Counted from the stretch's first letter, positions 15,156-24,346 are shown. The stretch is DNA of 38,850 nucleotides from Anaerolineae bacterium (GCA_013178015.1 JABLXR010000038.1:1-38850); one strand, 5' to 3'. Notes: generated by a model from the letters alone, not told the origin. Made by a program: numbers and translations.

Positions 15156-16205
15156 ATGCAGAGGCAGCCGCAGCCTGACTTCGAGCGACTACTCAAGGCC
15201 CTGCGACGAGAGGAACCCGACCGGGTTCCTCTGGCCGAGCTGCTCATGGACGCCGAGGCCAAGGAAGCCTTTCTGGGCCGGCCGGTCCGTTCCGTGGCCG
15301 ATGACGTGGACTTCTGGTACCGCGCCGGCTACGACTACATCTGCTTGCCGCCCCGCTTCTCCTTCGACTACTGGCGGGGTATCCCCGTCCAGGATGGGGT
15401 GGCGCGATATGAGCGCCACTGGGGGCGCGAGGACAGCGGGCTCATCCAGGGCTGGGCCGATCTGGAGAAGTACCCCATCCCCACTCTGGATCAGGTGGAC
15501 TTCAGCCCCTTTGACCAGGTAGGCCGCCACCTCCCCGACGGCATGAGGGTGGTGGCCCGCTTCGGCGACATCTTCACCACCGCCTGGCAGGCGATGGGAT
15601 TCACCCCCTTCTGCTACGCCATGTACGAGCAGGAGGACCTGGTCGCCCACCTCATGGAGGGCCTGGGGCGCCTGGTGTATGGCATCTTCGAGGTGATGTC
15701 GCAGTACGACGTGGTGGGGGCCATGTGGTACAGCGATGACATCGCCTATGCCACCGGCCTTATGGTGTCGCCAGGCTTCTACCGCCGGTACCTGTTCCCC
15801 TGGATGAAGAGGATCGGCGACCTCTGCCAGGAGCGAGGGTTCCCCTACATCTACCACACTGACGGCGTGCTCTGGGAGGTCATGGACGACCTGCTGGCCT
15901 GTGGCATACATGCCCTTCAGCCCATCGAGCCGGCAGCCATGGACATCCGCGAAGTCAAGCGCCGCTACGGGAACCGCCTGGCACTCATCGGCAACGTGGA
16001 AGTGGACCTGCTCGCCCGCGGAACCGAGGAACAGGTGCGCGCCGAGGTGCGCCGACTGCTAAGAGAAGTAGCGCCTGGCGGCGGTTACTGCCTCGGCTCC
16101 AGCAACACCATCGCCTACTACGTACGACCTGAGAACTACCGCGCCATGATAGACGAGACCCTAAGGGCAGGGAACCGGTCACAGGTTACAGGGGATAGGG
16201 GATAG
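15156..16205 (+). CDS. Uroporphyrinogen decarboxylase-family protein, catabolic type
   Basis: The protein has 349 residues and the UroD/MtaA fold ([18 protein letters not shown] at the N-terminus). In place of the usual H-x-CG metal site of cobalamin methyltransferases it reads [15 protein letters not shown], followed by [14 protein letters not shown] and [16 protein letters not shown]. Homologues of this type sit in sugar and cyclitol catabolic clusters rather than in haem synthesis; their reaction is mostly unknown. The last few residues (SQVTGDRG) are encoded by an intergenic repeat (16184-16213), suggesting that the repeat inserted into or extended the gene's end. Confidence 0.75.
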   Translation: MQRQPQPDFERLLKALRREEPDRVPLAELLMDAEAKEAFLGRPVRSVADDVDFWYRAGYDYICLPPRFSFDYWRGIPVQDGVARYERHWGREDSGLIQGWADLEKYPIPTLDQVDFSPFDQVGRHLPDGMRVVARFGDIFTTAWQAMGFTPFCYAMYEQEDLVAHLMEGLGRLVYGIFEVMSQYDVVGAMWYSDDIAYATGLMVSPGFYRRYLFPWMKRIGDLCQERGFPYIYHTDGVLWEVMDDLLACGIHALQPIEPAAMDIREVKRRYGNRLALIGNVEVDLLARGTEEQVRAEVRRLLREVAPGGGYCLGSSNTIAYYVRPENYRAMIDETLRAGNRSQVTGDRG

Positions 16206-16294
16206 GGAGCCGGTCTTGGGGATGCAAGGCGTTGTCAGGGCGCACTGCCTCTATCCTCCGGAACCTGATCCCCGCGACCTACTCCCTGCAACCT
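16184..16294. repeat. Imperfect inverted-repeat element with GGGGATAG tract
   Basis: The left arm (16184-16213) carries GGTTACAGGGGATAGGGGAT and then AGGGAGCCGG. The right arm (16258-16294) is an imperfect reverse complement (CCGG..CCTGATCCCC..CCTACTCCCTGCAACC). The left arm overlaps the 3' end of the UroD-like gene. No coding frame explains the space between it and the next gene's ribosome site (16299-16305). Confidence 0.5.
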
Positions 16295-16309
16295 AGTAAG
16301 GAGGACAGC

Positions 16310-17473
16310 ATGGCTAGGACGATCGGAGTAGCTCTCATCGGCTATCAGTTCATGGGCCGGACGCACAGCAACGCCTACCGGCAGGTGAAGTACTTCTTCG
16401 ATCCGCCCCTGGTGCCGGAGATGGAAGTCCTGGTGGGGAGGAACCTCGATGGGGTGCGGGCCGCGGCGGACAAGTTGGGCTGGAAGGCATACGCCACCGA
16501 CTGGCACCAGGTCCTGGATCGGGATGACATCGGCATAGTGGACATCAGCTCGCCCGGAGATACGCATTACCCCATCGCCCTGGCAGCTGCTGAGGCTGGC
16601 AAGCACATCTTCTGCGAGAAGCCTCTGGCCAACACCTTGGACCAGGCAGTGCGCATGGCAGAAGCCGCCGAGCGGGCCGGGGTGAAAGCGATGACCAACT
16701 TCAACTATCGCTTCGTCCCCGCGGTGCAGCTGGCCAAGCGCCTCATTGACGAGGGCAAGATCGGGGAGATCCGCCACTACCGGGGGGTATACCTGCAGGA
16801 CTGGATCGTGGACCCGGAGTTCCCTCTGGTGTGGCGCCTACGCAAGGAGAGCGCCGGCAGCGGGGCCCTGGGAGACATCGCCGCCCACAACATAGACCTG
16901 GCCCGGTTCCTGGTCGGTGAGATTAAGGAGGTGGCGGCTGCCGACAAGACCTTCATCAAGGAGCGTCCTCTCCCCGCCACGGCCGAGGGCGCCTGGGGAG
17001 CAGCCGGCGGAGCCCAGCGGGGCGAGGTAACTGTGGACGATGCCGTCATTGCCCTGGGTCGATTCGAGGGGGGCGCCCTGGCCACCTTCGAGGCCACCCG
17101 CTTCGCTCCGGGACGGCGCAACTACAATGCCTTCGAAATAAGCGGCAGCAGGGGAAGCATCTCCTTCAACCTGGAGCGGATGAACGAACTGGAGTACTTC
17201 TCCCTCGACGACCCACCGTATGCCCAGGGCTTCCGCACCATCAACGTGTCCGGGGGGGACTTCGGGGAGTACGCCGCCGCTTGGTGGCCTCCCGGTCACA
17301 TCATCGGCTACGAGCATACCTTCGTGCACTCGATCTTCGAGTTCCTCAGGGCCATCGGGGAAGACCGCCAGCCGGTCCCCAACTTCCGCGAGGGCGCCCG
17401 CACTCAAGCGGTGCTCGACGCGGTGGCCATGGCTGCCGCTTCCCGCAAGTGGGAAGCTGTACCTCAAGTGTAG
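16310..17473 (+). CDS. Gfo/Idh/MocA-family NAD(P)-dependent dehydrogenase
   Basis: This 387-residue protein has an N-terminal Rossmann domain ([20 protein letters not shown]) and the family motif CEKPLANT in the region [17 protein letters not shown]. The C-terminal alpha/beta domain contains [19 protein letters not shown], a typical ligand loop. ATG 16310 is preceded by AAGGAGGAC, an excellent ribosome site. It would oxidise a hydroxyl of a sugar, cyclitol or glycoside. It is the last gene of the catabolic operon and is followed by a strong hairpin at 17480-17517. Confidence 0.92.
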   Translation: MARTIGVALIGYQFMGRTHSNAYRQVKYFFDPPLVPEMEVLVGRNLDGVRAAADKLGWKAYATDWHQVLDRDDIGIVDISSPGDTHYPIALAAAEAGKHIFCEKPLANTLDQAVRMAEAAERAGVKAMTNFNYRFVPAVQLAKRLIDEGKIGEIRHYRGVYLQDWIVDPEFPLVWRLRKESAGSGALGDIAAHNIDLARFLVGEIKEVAAADKTFIKERPLPATAEGAWGAAGGAQRGEVTVDDAVIALGRFEGGALATFEATRFAPGRRNYNAFEISGSRGSISFNLERMNELEYFSLDDPPYAQGFRTINVSGGDFGEYAAAWWPPGHIIGYEHTFVHSIFEFLRAIGEDRQPVPNFREGARTQAVLDAVAMAAASRKWEAVPQV

Positions 17474-17479
17474 ATTGCC

Positions 17480-17517
17480 CGGACACCCCTCGGACCCCAC
17501 TGCCGCAGGGGTGTCCG
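17480..17517 (+). terminator. Hairpin terminator of the catabolic operon
   Basis: Perfect 11-bp arms CGGACACCCCT (17480-17490) and AGGGGTGTCCG (17507-17517) enclose a 16-base loop six bases after the dehydrogenase stop. The tail is only mildly T-rich (CCGCTGTTCTCTG), so this may act with Rho or as a 3'-end stabiliser. Confidence 0.6.
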
Positions 17518-18070
17518 CCGCTGTTCTCTGCGCGGAGCGGCTCAGCATCGGGGGACCGATTCTGACCAACACCCCGCTCAGGTCCTTGCTCCGCTCAGAC
17601 TGCGAGATCAAGCCCCGACTGCATTCCAGGTACGCCTTGCCTCGAGCATGCCAGGGACTCCTCGTCTGTCAAAGCAGATCTCGGTCGGCCATCTCTACTA
17701 CCTATCATGCGAGGAGTGCGCGCGCCCACGCGCGCCCTGTCTCCACGTGCCTGCCGCGCCTGGGGGCGCTGACTCCTCAGAAGTGGCTGGAACCTACCCG
17801 GATGCCACCGCGCGCGAGGACGTCGCGACGTCCCTCCCGCTGGACCAACGCCGAAGTTGAGCCCGATCCTCAACCACAGCGGAGTCGTCCAAGCCGTGCT
17901 CGACGGCATTGCCCCGGCCTCCACCTCCAGGGCCTGGGGGCAGTGCCTCCAGTTCCACCGTTTCGGTCCGCGCGGTCCGCTCCGCGCGCGCTGCCGACGG
18001 CGCCGCCTGGACCCCCACGCGCATCAAGCTAGCCGTCACCAGGGCCGCCAAGGCTGTCGCGATTGTCGGC
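17518..18070. other. Noncoding stretch between the dehydrogenase and the surface-protein gene
   Basis: This is about 550 bp between convergent genes. The only recognisable object is the dispersed GC repeat copy at 17709. Open frames here are short, mutually overlapping and lack ribosome sites. No RNA gene or mobile element was recognised. Confidence 0.6.
17709..17770. repeat. Dispersed copy of the 75-bp GC repeat
   Basis: Bases 17709-17735 are identical over 27 bp to the core of the tandem repeats at 25, 101 and 176. The following roughly 35 bp align to the copy at 128 with one gap and a handful of mismatches (shared GTGCCTGCCG...CCTGG). This single copy lies in the space downstream of the catabolic operon and shows that the element is a genome-dispersed family. 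Confidence 0.85.
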
Positions 18071-20215
18071 CTATTGGGTCGCCGTTGGCTGCTCGGGCAG
18101 ACTGGTGACCGTGGCAGTGGGTTCTTGCGTGGGCCCTGGGGTGTCGGTGGGAGGCTCGGGCGTCGGCTCTGGGGGCATCGGCGTCGCGGTGGGAGGCTCC
18201 GGCGTATCGGTGGCGAGTAGAGGGGTCTCGGTTGGGGCGGGCGTCGCCGTGGGCGGTTCAGGCGTTGGGGTAGGCGGTTCGGGTGTATCGGTGGGCTCTG
18301 GGGTGCTGCTCGGCCAAGGCGTACTGGTAGGCTGTGGGGTGCTGCTCGGCTCAGGAGTGTTCGTGGGCTGCGGGGTGCTCGTGGGCTCGACCGTCGCAGT
18401 CGGCGGGGCGGGCGTTTCCGTCGGCAGCTCCGGCGTATTCGTCGGCCACGGTGACGGCTCGGGCGTCTGTGTGGGCCTCTGAGTTGCTGTGGGCACCGGC
18501 GATGGCGTCGGTCCGGTGGTAGGATGCGACGTGGGTGCCACCCATGGGGTTGCGGTACTGGTTGGCGGCACTGGCGTGGGCGAGTCAGTAGGCGTCGGGT
18601 GCGGTGTCTCCGTAGCGAAGGGGCTGCTCGTGGCCGTAGGCGCGACAGGCGTCCAGGTGCTGGAAGAAGTGGCTGTGAGCGCGGGGTTGGCCGTGGAAGT
18701 CAGCGTGCTCGTCGGCGTCTGAGGCACCACCGTGGCCGTGGACGACGGCCAGGGAGTGGCGGTAGCAGTGGCGGCGCTAGTCGGCGCCGGCGCCACCGTG
18801 ACGAATCGAGTGGGAGCGTCGGCGGGGGGCACGGAGGTGGGAGACGCGGGCAGCGGTGGCGCCGGTGTGGGCGTACTGGTCGGCCGCGGTGCCAGCACGG
18901 CGGTACCGGTATCTGCCGGACTTCGCGCAGGCACGGGAGTACGGGTCTCGGCGGGTCCTGCGACCGGAGAAGCACCGCTACCGGGCTCAGAGGACTTGCG
19001 GGTAGCTGTGGGCGACACCAGCCACGTGCGGGTGGCGATCACCGTCGGCCGCTGCGTCAGGGTGGGTAGAGGCACCACCGTGGCCCCGGCCCGGCGCGCA
19101 GCCACAGCGAGCGGGACGTCGTAGAGCTCGAAGGAGTACGGCCCCAGCAGGTTGTTCACCCGGTTCGATTCCTCCAACGCGGAGCTGCCTCCGCGATCCG
19201 GGTTGACCCACACCCACGCGCTGTGCTCTCCCGGCGCCAAGGTGACGTTGCCGGCCCCTTCGGCCTGAGCCAGCCGCCATGCAACTCGCTTCCCCGCTTC
19301 CAGCGGACCGACCTCCCACTCCACCGCCGGCTCGTCGCTCGCCGACGGCTGGCCGGCCAGGTCAAAGTACACCGCCACCAGGAACCGGTCCGCAGTCTGG
19401 GAGCCCGCGTTGACCACGGTCACCTCGAGGTCCAACGTCCACCCTTCCGGGGAGGGCAACACAGGTACAACTCCAAGCCGATCCACCATGAGGTCGGCAA
19501 GCGAGCCGCCCAGAGAGGGAGCAATGCCCACGAGCTCGGATCTTCCGGCTGTGTCCGGCGAAGCGACACCGGGGGGTAGGGCTGGAGAGGCTGCGGCCGA
19601 CATCGAGGCAGGCGCCGCGAACAAGGATCCGCCTGAAGGGGTAGCAGGTGCCGGCGGCGAAGTCCTCTGCCCCCGCCCGAAAGTCACATACGCATCCACG
19701 TGGCTGCCCACATCGGCCGCCCTTCCCCCGCCCGCGAGGGTCAGCGCCCATAGGATACGGATCTCGGTCTCCGGGCCTGCTGCCTCCCATGCCGGCCGCA
19801 TTTCAGCCCGGAAAGGAATGGCGAAGCCAGCCGCTGACGGAATTGCACCCAAGAGAAGGTAGTGGGTGGAACCGGTGCCGGATACCTCCCACAACTCGCC
19901 CTCCATCGCGCCCGAGAAGGTGACGCGATCGAGGTACTCCCCTCCCTCAAGCACTCGCAGCCACACTCCGACACCGGCCTGAGTTCCCTCGGAGGCGGCG
20001 CCATGGACGGTGAGAGCACCCCATAGGGGGCTCGGTCCCTCGATCCGCAGCTCATCTGGGCTGAGCGTCAGTTGAGGCAGGCCAAGCGCGCTCCTCGAGC
20101 GCACGACGGTCACGATCGCCCCCGCACCCATCGCCGAAATGGCTCCCGCCAGCGCGAGGGCCACGATCGCAAGCGATGTCACTACCGCCCAGGATGCTCT
20201 CCTGAACGCTGCCAT
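18071..20215 (-). CDS. Large cell-surface protein with CARDB-like domain and Thr/Pro-rich tail
   Basis: The protein has 714 residues. Residues about 9-35 are a hydrophobic signal or anchor segment. An N-terminal beta domain of about 150 residues is followed by a low-complexity linker. A CARDB-like beta-sandwich (about 265-375: LDLEVTVVNAGSQTADRFLVAVYFD, APGEHSAWVWVNPD, ESNRVNNL) comes next. Roughly the last 310 residues are almost pure Thr/Pro/Ser/Ala/Glu with irregular TPEPPT and PTxTP repeats, like extracellular stalks or O-glycosylated mucin-like tails. There is no C-terminal anchor. GGAGG eight bases before ATG 20215 supports the start. Function is unknown; adhesion or display at the surface is likely. 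A promoter candidate lies at 20450-20478. Confidence 0.8.
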   Translation of the reverse strand: MAAFRRASWAVVTSLAIVALALAGAISAMGAGAIVTVVRSRSALGLPQLTLSPDELRIEGPSPLWGALTVHGAASEGTQAGVGVWLRVLEGGEYLDRVTFSGAMEGELWEVSGTGSTHYLLLGAIPSAAGFAIPFRAEMRPAWEAAGPETEIRILWALTLAGGGRAADVGSHVDAYVTFGRGQRTSPPAPATPSGGSLFAAPASMSAAASPALPPGVASPDTAGRSELVGIAPSLGGSLADLMVDRLGVVPVLPSPEGWTLDLEVTVVNAGSQTADRFLVAVYFDLAGQPSASDEPAVEWEVGPLEAGKRVAWRLAQAEGAGNVTLAPGEHSAWVWVNPDRGGSSALEESNRVNNLLGPYSFELYDVPLAVAARRAGATVVPLPTLTQRPTVIATRTWLVSPTATRKSSEPGSGASPVAGPAETRTPVPARSPADTGTAVLAPRPTSTPTPAPPLPASPTSVPPADAPTRFVTVAPAPTSAATATATPWPSSTATVVPQTPTSTLTSTANPALTATSSSTWTPVAPTATSSPFATETPHPTPTDSPTPVPPTSTATPWVAPTSHPTTGPTPSPVPTATQRPTQTPEPSPWPTNTPELPTETPAPPTATVEPTSTPQPTNTPEPSSTPQPTSTPWPSSTPEPTDTPEPPTPTPEPPTATPAPTETPLLATDTPEPPTATPMPPEPTPEPPTDTPGPTQEPTATVTSLPEQPTATQ

Positions 20216-20449
20216 GCCACGGACCTCCCTGAAGTCGGATCACCGCGACGGAGGCTAGCCGTGGAGCAGGCCAGAAGTGGTAGCACCGGTAGGCGCTCGC
20301 GGGCCAATCAGGCAAGAGGCTGCCGGCATGCGCCGGTAACCTCACTCGGCCGCTACAGCAACGATGAAGAGCACCGCCACGCTAACGGCGATCCGGCCGC
20401 GGTTTGGTCAGCCAATCACCTGCCCCCGCGGTGCGAGCAGGCATAGAGA

Positions 20450-20478
20450 ACACTAGCCTCGGCCGCGTCCTCTGTCAA
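20450..20478 (-). promoter_or_regulatory. Candidate promoter for the surface-protein gene
   Basis: On the minus strand a perfect TTGACA (20478-20473) is followed after 17 bp by TAGTGT (20455-20450), a weak -10. It would give an untranslated leader of about 230 bases before ATG 20215. The rest of the noncoding stretch 20216-20798 shows no gene I can support. Confidence 0.35.
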
Positions 20479-20798
20479 GGTAGGGGCTGAGAATCGGGAG
20501 GCGAGTGGGCTCAGGCGGCAGTGGCACAGGGTAGACCCGCATGCTAGGGGATGCCAAGCCGCCGCCTTCACTTCGCTCAGGGCAGGTTCTGCGGCAGACT
20601 GGGAGGAGTCTTGGCCCACGGCGGCGGGCATTGTCTTGTCCTAGCCATACCGTTCATGGTCGAGCGGAGCCCCGGGGGCGGCCGGCCCCCTCGACCCTGG
20701 ACTCATGCCGGTCAGTGGGAGAGATAGGCTCCGGGCAGAGCACCCTCAGCCCAATGCAGCCATCCCCTCACCGGGGAGATCGTCGGCGCCTGGCGGCC

Positions 20799-21194
20799 TC
20801 AGTCAGCGAGCCAGGTGCCCAGACCGGCTACGTCACACCTGAACAGCACGAGTAGAAGAGCAAGACTCCCAAGGTAGATGACCAAGTCCCGCTTCCTCAC
20901 GGTCAGGCGAAATCGGGACGAGAGGGCGAGGATAGACCAGACCGGAACGGAGGCGATGACGCCAATCAGCATTAAGATCACCGGATAGTAAAGGACGCCC
21001 GCAGCGCCAGCACGCTTAGGGTCAGGGTCGCCGTAGGCCACCAGCCGGCCCTGCTGAGCGCTGGTCCAGGCGACGAAGCTGAGGAACAGCAGCAGCCAAG
21101 CTGCTGGGAGATAGCCTACCAGGCGGAACAGACGAGTCAGGGCATCAATCTCACTCCCAGCAGGAGTGGTACGGTCCTTCGAGGGGTGTTCCAC
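20799..21194 (-). CDS. Hypothetical membrane protein, three helices
   Basis: This 131-residue protein has three predicted helices (YLPAAWLLLFLSFVAW, YYPVILMLIGVIASVPVWSIL, VIYLGSLALLLVLF) and a short basic loop (RFRLTVRKRD). I chose GTG 21194 because AGGAGG lies six bases upstream; the longer open frame to 21338 lacks a ribosome site. No family was recognised. It is followed by about 580 bp of noncoding DNA before the surface-protein gene on the same strand, so they are probably separate units. Confidence 0.6.
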   Translation of the reverse strand: MEHPSKDRTTPAGSEIDALTRLFRLVGYLPAAWLLLFLSFVAWTSAQQGRLVAYGDPDPKRAGAAGVLYYPVILMLIGVIASVPVWSILALSSRFRLTVRKRDLVIYLGSLALLLVLFRCDVAGLGTWLAD

Positions 21195-21417
21195 AGCATT
21201 CCTCCTCACGTGTAGTCGGGCATGCTTCGCTTCGTTGAGCACGACGCTGGCCACAGCAGCGCCACGCCTGCGTGTCAGCACGGCGTCCGTTGTGGCAGGG
21301 CCACACCGCGAGTGACGCCGTGGAGCCCGTGCCTGCACGGTCGCCTCGGAACCCGTGGCGGCACCGCCCCGACGAGCCTCACTCGCCCTGCCACGGCTGG
21401 GTCGGAGACGGATCGCC

Positions 21418-23424
21418 TCAGGGCACCAGCGCCGCCAGCGTCTGCACTCGCCTCACCGCGCCGGGAGCGCCCAGGCGGGCGTACAGGTCCTCCGCCCACT
21501 GGTACGACTCGGGCCTGACCGCCGCCGAGCGCTCCCACTCGGCCGGCTGCAGGAACACCAGCTCGGCAGGCCACAGCAGGCCGGCCGCGTACGGCAAGTC
21601 GGTCACCTGGAGCACGTTCAGCATCTCCAGCGCTGGCCCAGTTCCATCCGGCTCGCCGGGCGCGTCCTGAGTGGCAGGGGGAGCGCTCAGGACCACTCCT
21701 GCCAGCCCGCCGTCCAGCAGGGCGGCGTATACCGCCACGGCCGCCATCTCGCCGCTCCCACTTATGTAGAGGCGGGAACCGTCCACCTCCGGCAGCTCCC
21801 GCGCCATCTGTAGCGCGCGCAGGGCATCCAGTACCCGCATGGAGGCCACCGTGCGCCCGATGAGAGCGCTGCCCCGGCGCACGTGCCAGGCCAGATCGTC
21901 GCCCCAGGAGGTCTCGTCCACCCCTCTCGTCGCCACCGCCAACCGCGCCCAGGCCGGGTCCATCTCTGACATGCCCGGCGGCAGGCGCTGCATAAGCGGC
22001 CGGACGGCCCCGTCCGCCGTCGTCCGTGGGCTCACCAAGTGCACCAGGCAGGGACCGGCTCCCTCGGGCCTGTCCTTCCGCACCGCGAGGTGAGCCCTGA
22101 GCCGCCAGCCCTCCTCCGGGGTGAACTCGAGGCGAGATAGACGCTCCTCTTGGCTCTCCCAGCGGAACGTCACCTCCAGTTGCAGATCGGCCGGGGGGTC
22201 GGGGAAGTGGCGGAAGGTCCTCTCCCTCAGCCACGCCACCGTCTGCCGGCGCACCCCCGACAAGTCCTCGACCGTGTGCACCGACGGCGGCTTCGCCTTG
22301 GGCACGAAGAAGTCTTGCACCACAGTGGTGCGCTCGTCAGGCGGAAGCCGACCGTCGGGGAACACCAGCAGGTTGGCATCCGGCTCCTGTGCCTCCGGCC
22401 GCAGGTCCACATCCTCGATCTGGTTCGGTGGGACTTCCCTGCCCATCAGGTGACGCATGAACCAGGAGAAGATGGCCCGCCGCGAGGTACTGTGGTAGGA
22501 ATGCGGCCCGGGCGTCTCCACTAGAGCCAGGTTATCCGCCGCCCCCAGCAACCGGTAGACCTCGGCGATCTTGCCGTAGGTCCCCCTCACCGCCTCGATG
22601 GAGTAGAGGGCGTCCCGGTCGGCGGCGGCAATGAGCAGGGGCCGAGGAGCGATGAGGGCACCTACGTCCGCCAGGTCCCATAGGTAGGTGTTCTGCATGA
22701 ACATGCACTCGCAGTGCCCGTCCCAGGTACGGTCGTCTAGATGCGAGGCGAGCGTGCCGGTGCCGCAGACCGGCGCCACCACCTTTACCCGTTCGTCCGC
22801 GGCTCCCAGCCAGTAAGACACTCCCCCACCGCCCGAGATGCCGGTCACCCCGATGGCGTCGGCGTCTACCTCCGGTCGTTCCTGAAGCAGGTCAACGGCC
22901 CTCAGCGCCGCCCACATCTCCACCCCTGCCGGCGTGTAGCCGCGGCTCAGCCACTGGAACTGCCCGTGCGCATAGTGGCCGTGATGGGTACCGTAGAGCT
23001 CCTGGTATTCGATGGTATCCAGAATGATGCTAACGAACCCCAACTGGGCGAAGCGCCTGGGGTAGGGCTGGTAGTGCAGCTTCTGTCTCAGTGAGTGCCC
23101 GCAGGCGTAGACCACTCCCGGTGCCCTGCCGTCCAGAGGCGAGGGCAGATACAGGCTGGCGGTTATGTAGACCCGGGGCAGGGCCTCGAAGTAGAGCCTC
23201 TCCACCCGATAGCCTTCGCGCTCCAGCACCCCCGTCACCTGCACGTTGAGGGGCGGGCGCTCGGGGCGCGCCGGTAGCTCCGTGATGCCCATCATCTCCA
23301 CAAACCGCCGCCACCCTTCCGGCCGCTGAGACCACCACTTCTCGGCTGTGTCCGGCAGATCCCGCACCGAGGCGGCCGTCATGCGCTCGGCCTCCCGCAC
23401 CAAGTACTCCCTGATCTGATTCAT
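21418..23424 (-). CDS. Tandem alpha/beta hydrolase (acetyl xylan esterase-like)
   Basis: The protein has 668 residues. The N-terminal domain (about 60-330) is a complete alpha/beta hydrolase of the acetyl-xylan-esterase/dienelactone hydrolase type: nucleophile elbow VTGISGGGG (S197), acid in LLIAAADRDALY (D269 or D271) and GPHSYH (H308). The C-terminal part (about 400-668) looks like a second, degenerate hydrolase domain with ISGSGEMA (S557 as pseudo-nucleophile, final elbow Gly replaced by Glu). No signal peptide was seen, so it is probably cytoplasmic. Its ATG overlaps the stop of the aldolase gene upstream. It may deacylate oligosaccharides taken up by the cell. The second domain could be inactive and structural. 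Confidence 0.8.
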   Translation of the reverse strand: MNQIREYLVREAERMTAASVRDLPDTAEKWWSQRPEGWRRFVEMMGITELPARPERPPLNVQVTGVLEREGYRVERLYFEALPRVYITASLYLPSPLDGRAPGVVYACGHSLRQKLHYQPYPRRFAQLGFVSIILDTIEYQELYGTHHGHYAHGQFQWLSRGYTPAGVEMWAALRAVDLLQERPEVDADAIGVTGISGGGGVSYWLGAADERVKVVAPVCGTGTLASHLDDRTWDGHCECMFMQNTYLWDLADVGALIAPRPLLIAAADRDALYSIEAVRGTYGKIAEVYRLLGAADNLALVETPGPHSYHSTSRRAIFSWFMRHLMGREVPPNQIEDVDLRPEAQEPDANLLVFPDGRLPPDERTTVVQDFFVPKAKPPSVHTVEDLSGVRRQTVAWLRERTFRHFPDPPADLQLEVTFRWESQEERLSRLEFTPEEGWRLRAHLAVRKDRPEGAGPCLVHLVSPRTTADGAVRPLMQRLPPGMSEMDPAWARLAVATRGVDETSWGDDLAWHVRRGSALIGRTVASMRVLDALRALQMARELPEVDGSRLYISGSGEMAAVAVYAALLDGGLAGVVLSAPPATQDAPGEPDGTGPALEMLNVLQVTDLPYAAGLLWPAELVFLQPAEWERSAAVRPESYQWAEDLYARLGAPGAVRRVQTLAALVP

Positions 23425-24302
23425 CGTTCTTCCCCCGTCCCGCTGGGATCCAGCTGCTGAGTAGCGTCGCTGTTTCCGCCCAGCCCCGCTCTTGCTATCG
23501 CCTGCTCCGGCGTGGCTCCGTCATGCACCACCGCCAGGAACGCCCGCAGCGTTGCCGTCACCCTCGCTTGGCCCCAGATGTTGCGCCCCACCGTCGTTCC
23601 CCTGGCCCCGGCTTGCATGGCTTCCCGAGTCATCTGCAGGGCACCGGCCAAGCTGCCCTGCTGAGGCCCACCGGCGATCACCACCGGCCGCGGACACGTC
23701 TCCACTATCTGACGGAAGCTCTGGCGGTCGCCGCAGTAGGGCACCTTCACCACGTCCGCGCCCACCTCCACCGCACAGCGAACCGCCCAGGCGACGTCCT
23801 CCGGGGCAGTGCTGATGGACACCCCGCCGGTGAACCCCTCCACCCCTTGATGCCCCGCTACTCTGGGGTACACGTGTGCCACCACCGGCATGTCGAACCG
23901 GCCCGCCTCCCGCACCAGCTCCGCCAAGGCCCGTAGACGGGCACCCTCTGTTGCTCCCCGGATGAACGCGGCCGCCGCCACAGCATCGGCTCCCAGCCTT
24001 ACGGCCTCCTCTACGTCCAGCACCGACTCGCAGGCCGTGTCGTCGGGCCTGGCTATGATGGTCTGCAGGATGAGCGGTATGCCGCTGCCACAGCGTTCCC
24101 ACAGGGCCTCAGCCATTCCCTTGTGCATGGTCACCGCGTCCGGCCTTCCGGCGGCTATCGCCGTCAGGGTCCGCGCCATACGTGCAAGGCCCGGGTGCAT
24201 GCCCTCGTGGTAGTTGATGTAGTGGTCCACCGCCACCGAGCACAGTCTGCCCGAAGGATGCGCGAACAGCCGCCGGAGGCGAATGGCCTTGCCCAGTCCC
24301 AT
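23421..24302 (-). CDS. DhnA/DeoC-like class I aldolase
   Basis: This 293-residue TIM barrel resembles class I fructose-bisphosphate aldolase of the DhnA type. Seen are SVAVDHYINYHEGM near the N-terminus, ADVVKVPYCGD with the Schiff-base lysine candidate, RPVVIAGGP as phosphate-binding loop, and GTTVGRNIWGQ. It would cleave a ketose (phosphate) to two carbonyl fragments or condense them; LacD-type tagatose aldolases are another possibility. ATG 24302 has GGAGG five bases upstream; GTG 24314 is a longer alternative. It is the first gene of a two-gene leftward operon that is divergent from the large glycoside hydrolase. Confidence 0.82.
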   Translation of the reverse strand: MGLGKAIRLRRLFAHPSGRLCSVAVDHYINYHEGMHPGLARMARTLTAIAAGRPDAVTMHKGMAEALWERCGSGIPLILQTIIARPDDTACESVLDVEEAVRLGADAVAAAAFIRGATEGARLRALAELVREAGRFDMPVVAHVYPRVAGHQGVEGFTGGVSISTAPEDVAWAVRCAVEVGADVVKVPYCGDRQSFRQIVETCPRPVVIAGGPQQGSLAGALQMTREAMQAGARGTTVGRNIWGQARVTATLRAFLAVVHDGATPEQAIARAGLGGNSDATQQLDPSGTGEER

Positions 24303-24318
24303 CTGTTCCTCCACACGC

Positions 24319-24346
24319 GTCCGAGCCCATGCCTCCGGGCTCGGAC
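24319..24346. promoter_or_regulatory. Palindromic operator candidate between divergent genes
   Basis: Perfect 10-bp arms GTCCGAGCCC (24319-24328) and GGGCTCGGAC (24337-24346) are separated by 8 bases. The palindrome ends four bases before the -35 box of the rightward promoter and lies in the untranslated leader of the leftward aldolase gene, so one regulator could control both units. Confidence 0.55.

Noticed and set aside
19362-19790. Minus-strand frame inside the surface protein
   Set aside because: It overlaps the surface-protein gene in another frame, without a ribosome site or recognisable domain.
20416-20855. Short frames in the noncoding region 20216-20798
   Set aside because: They overlap each other on both strands, lack ribosome sites and show no family pattern.
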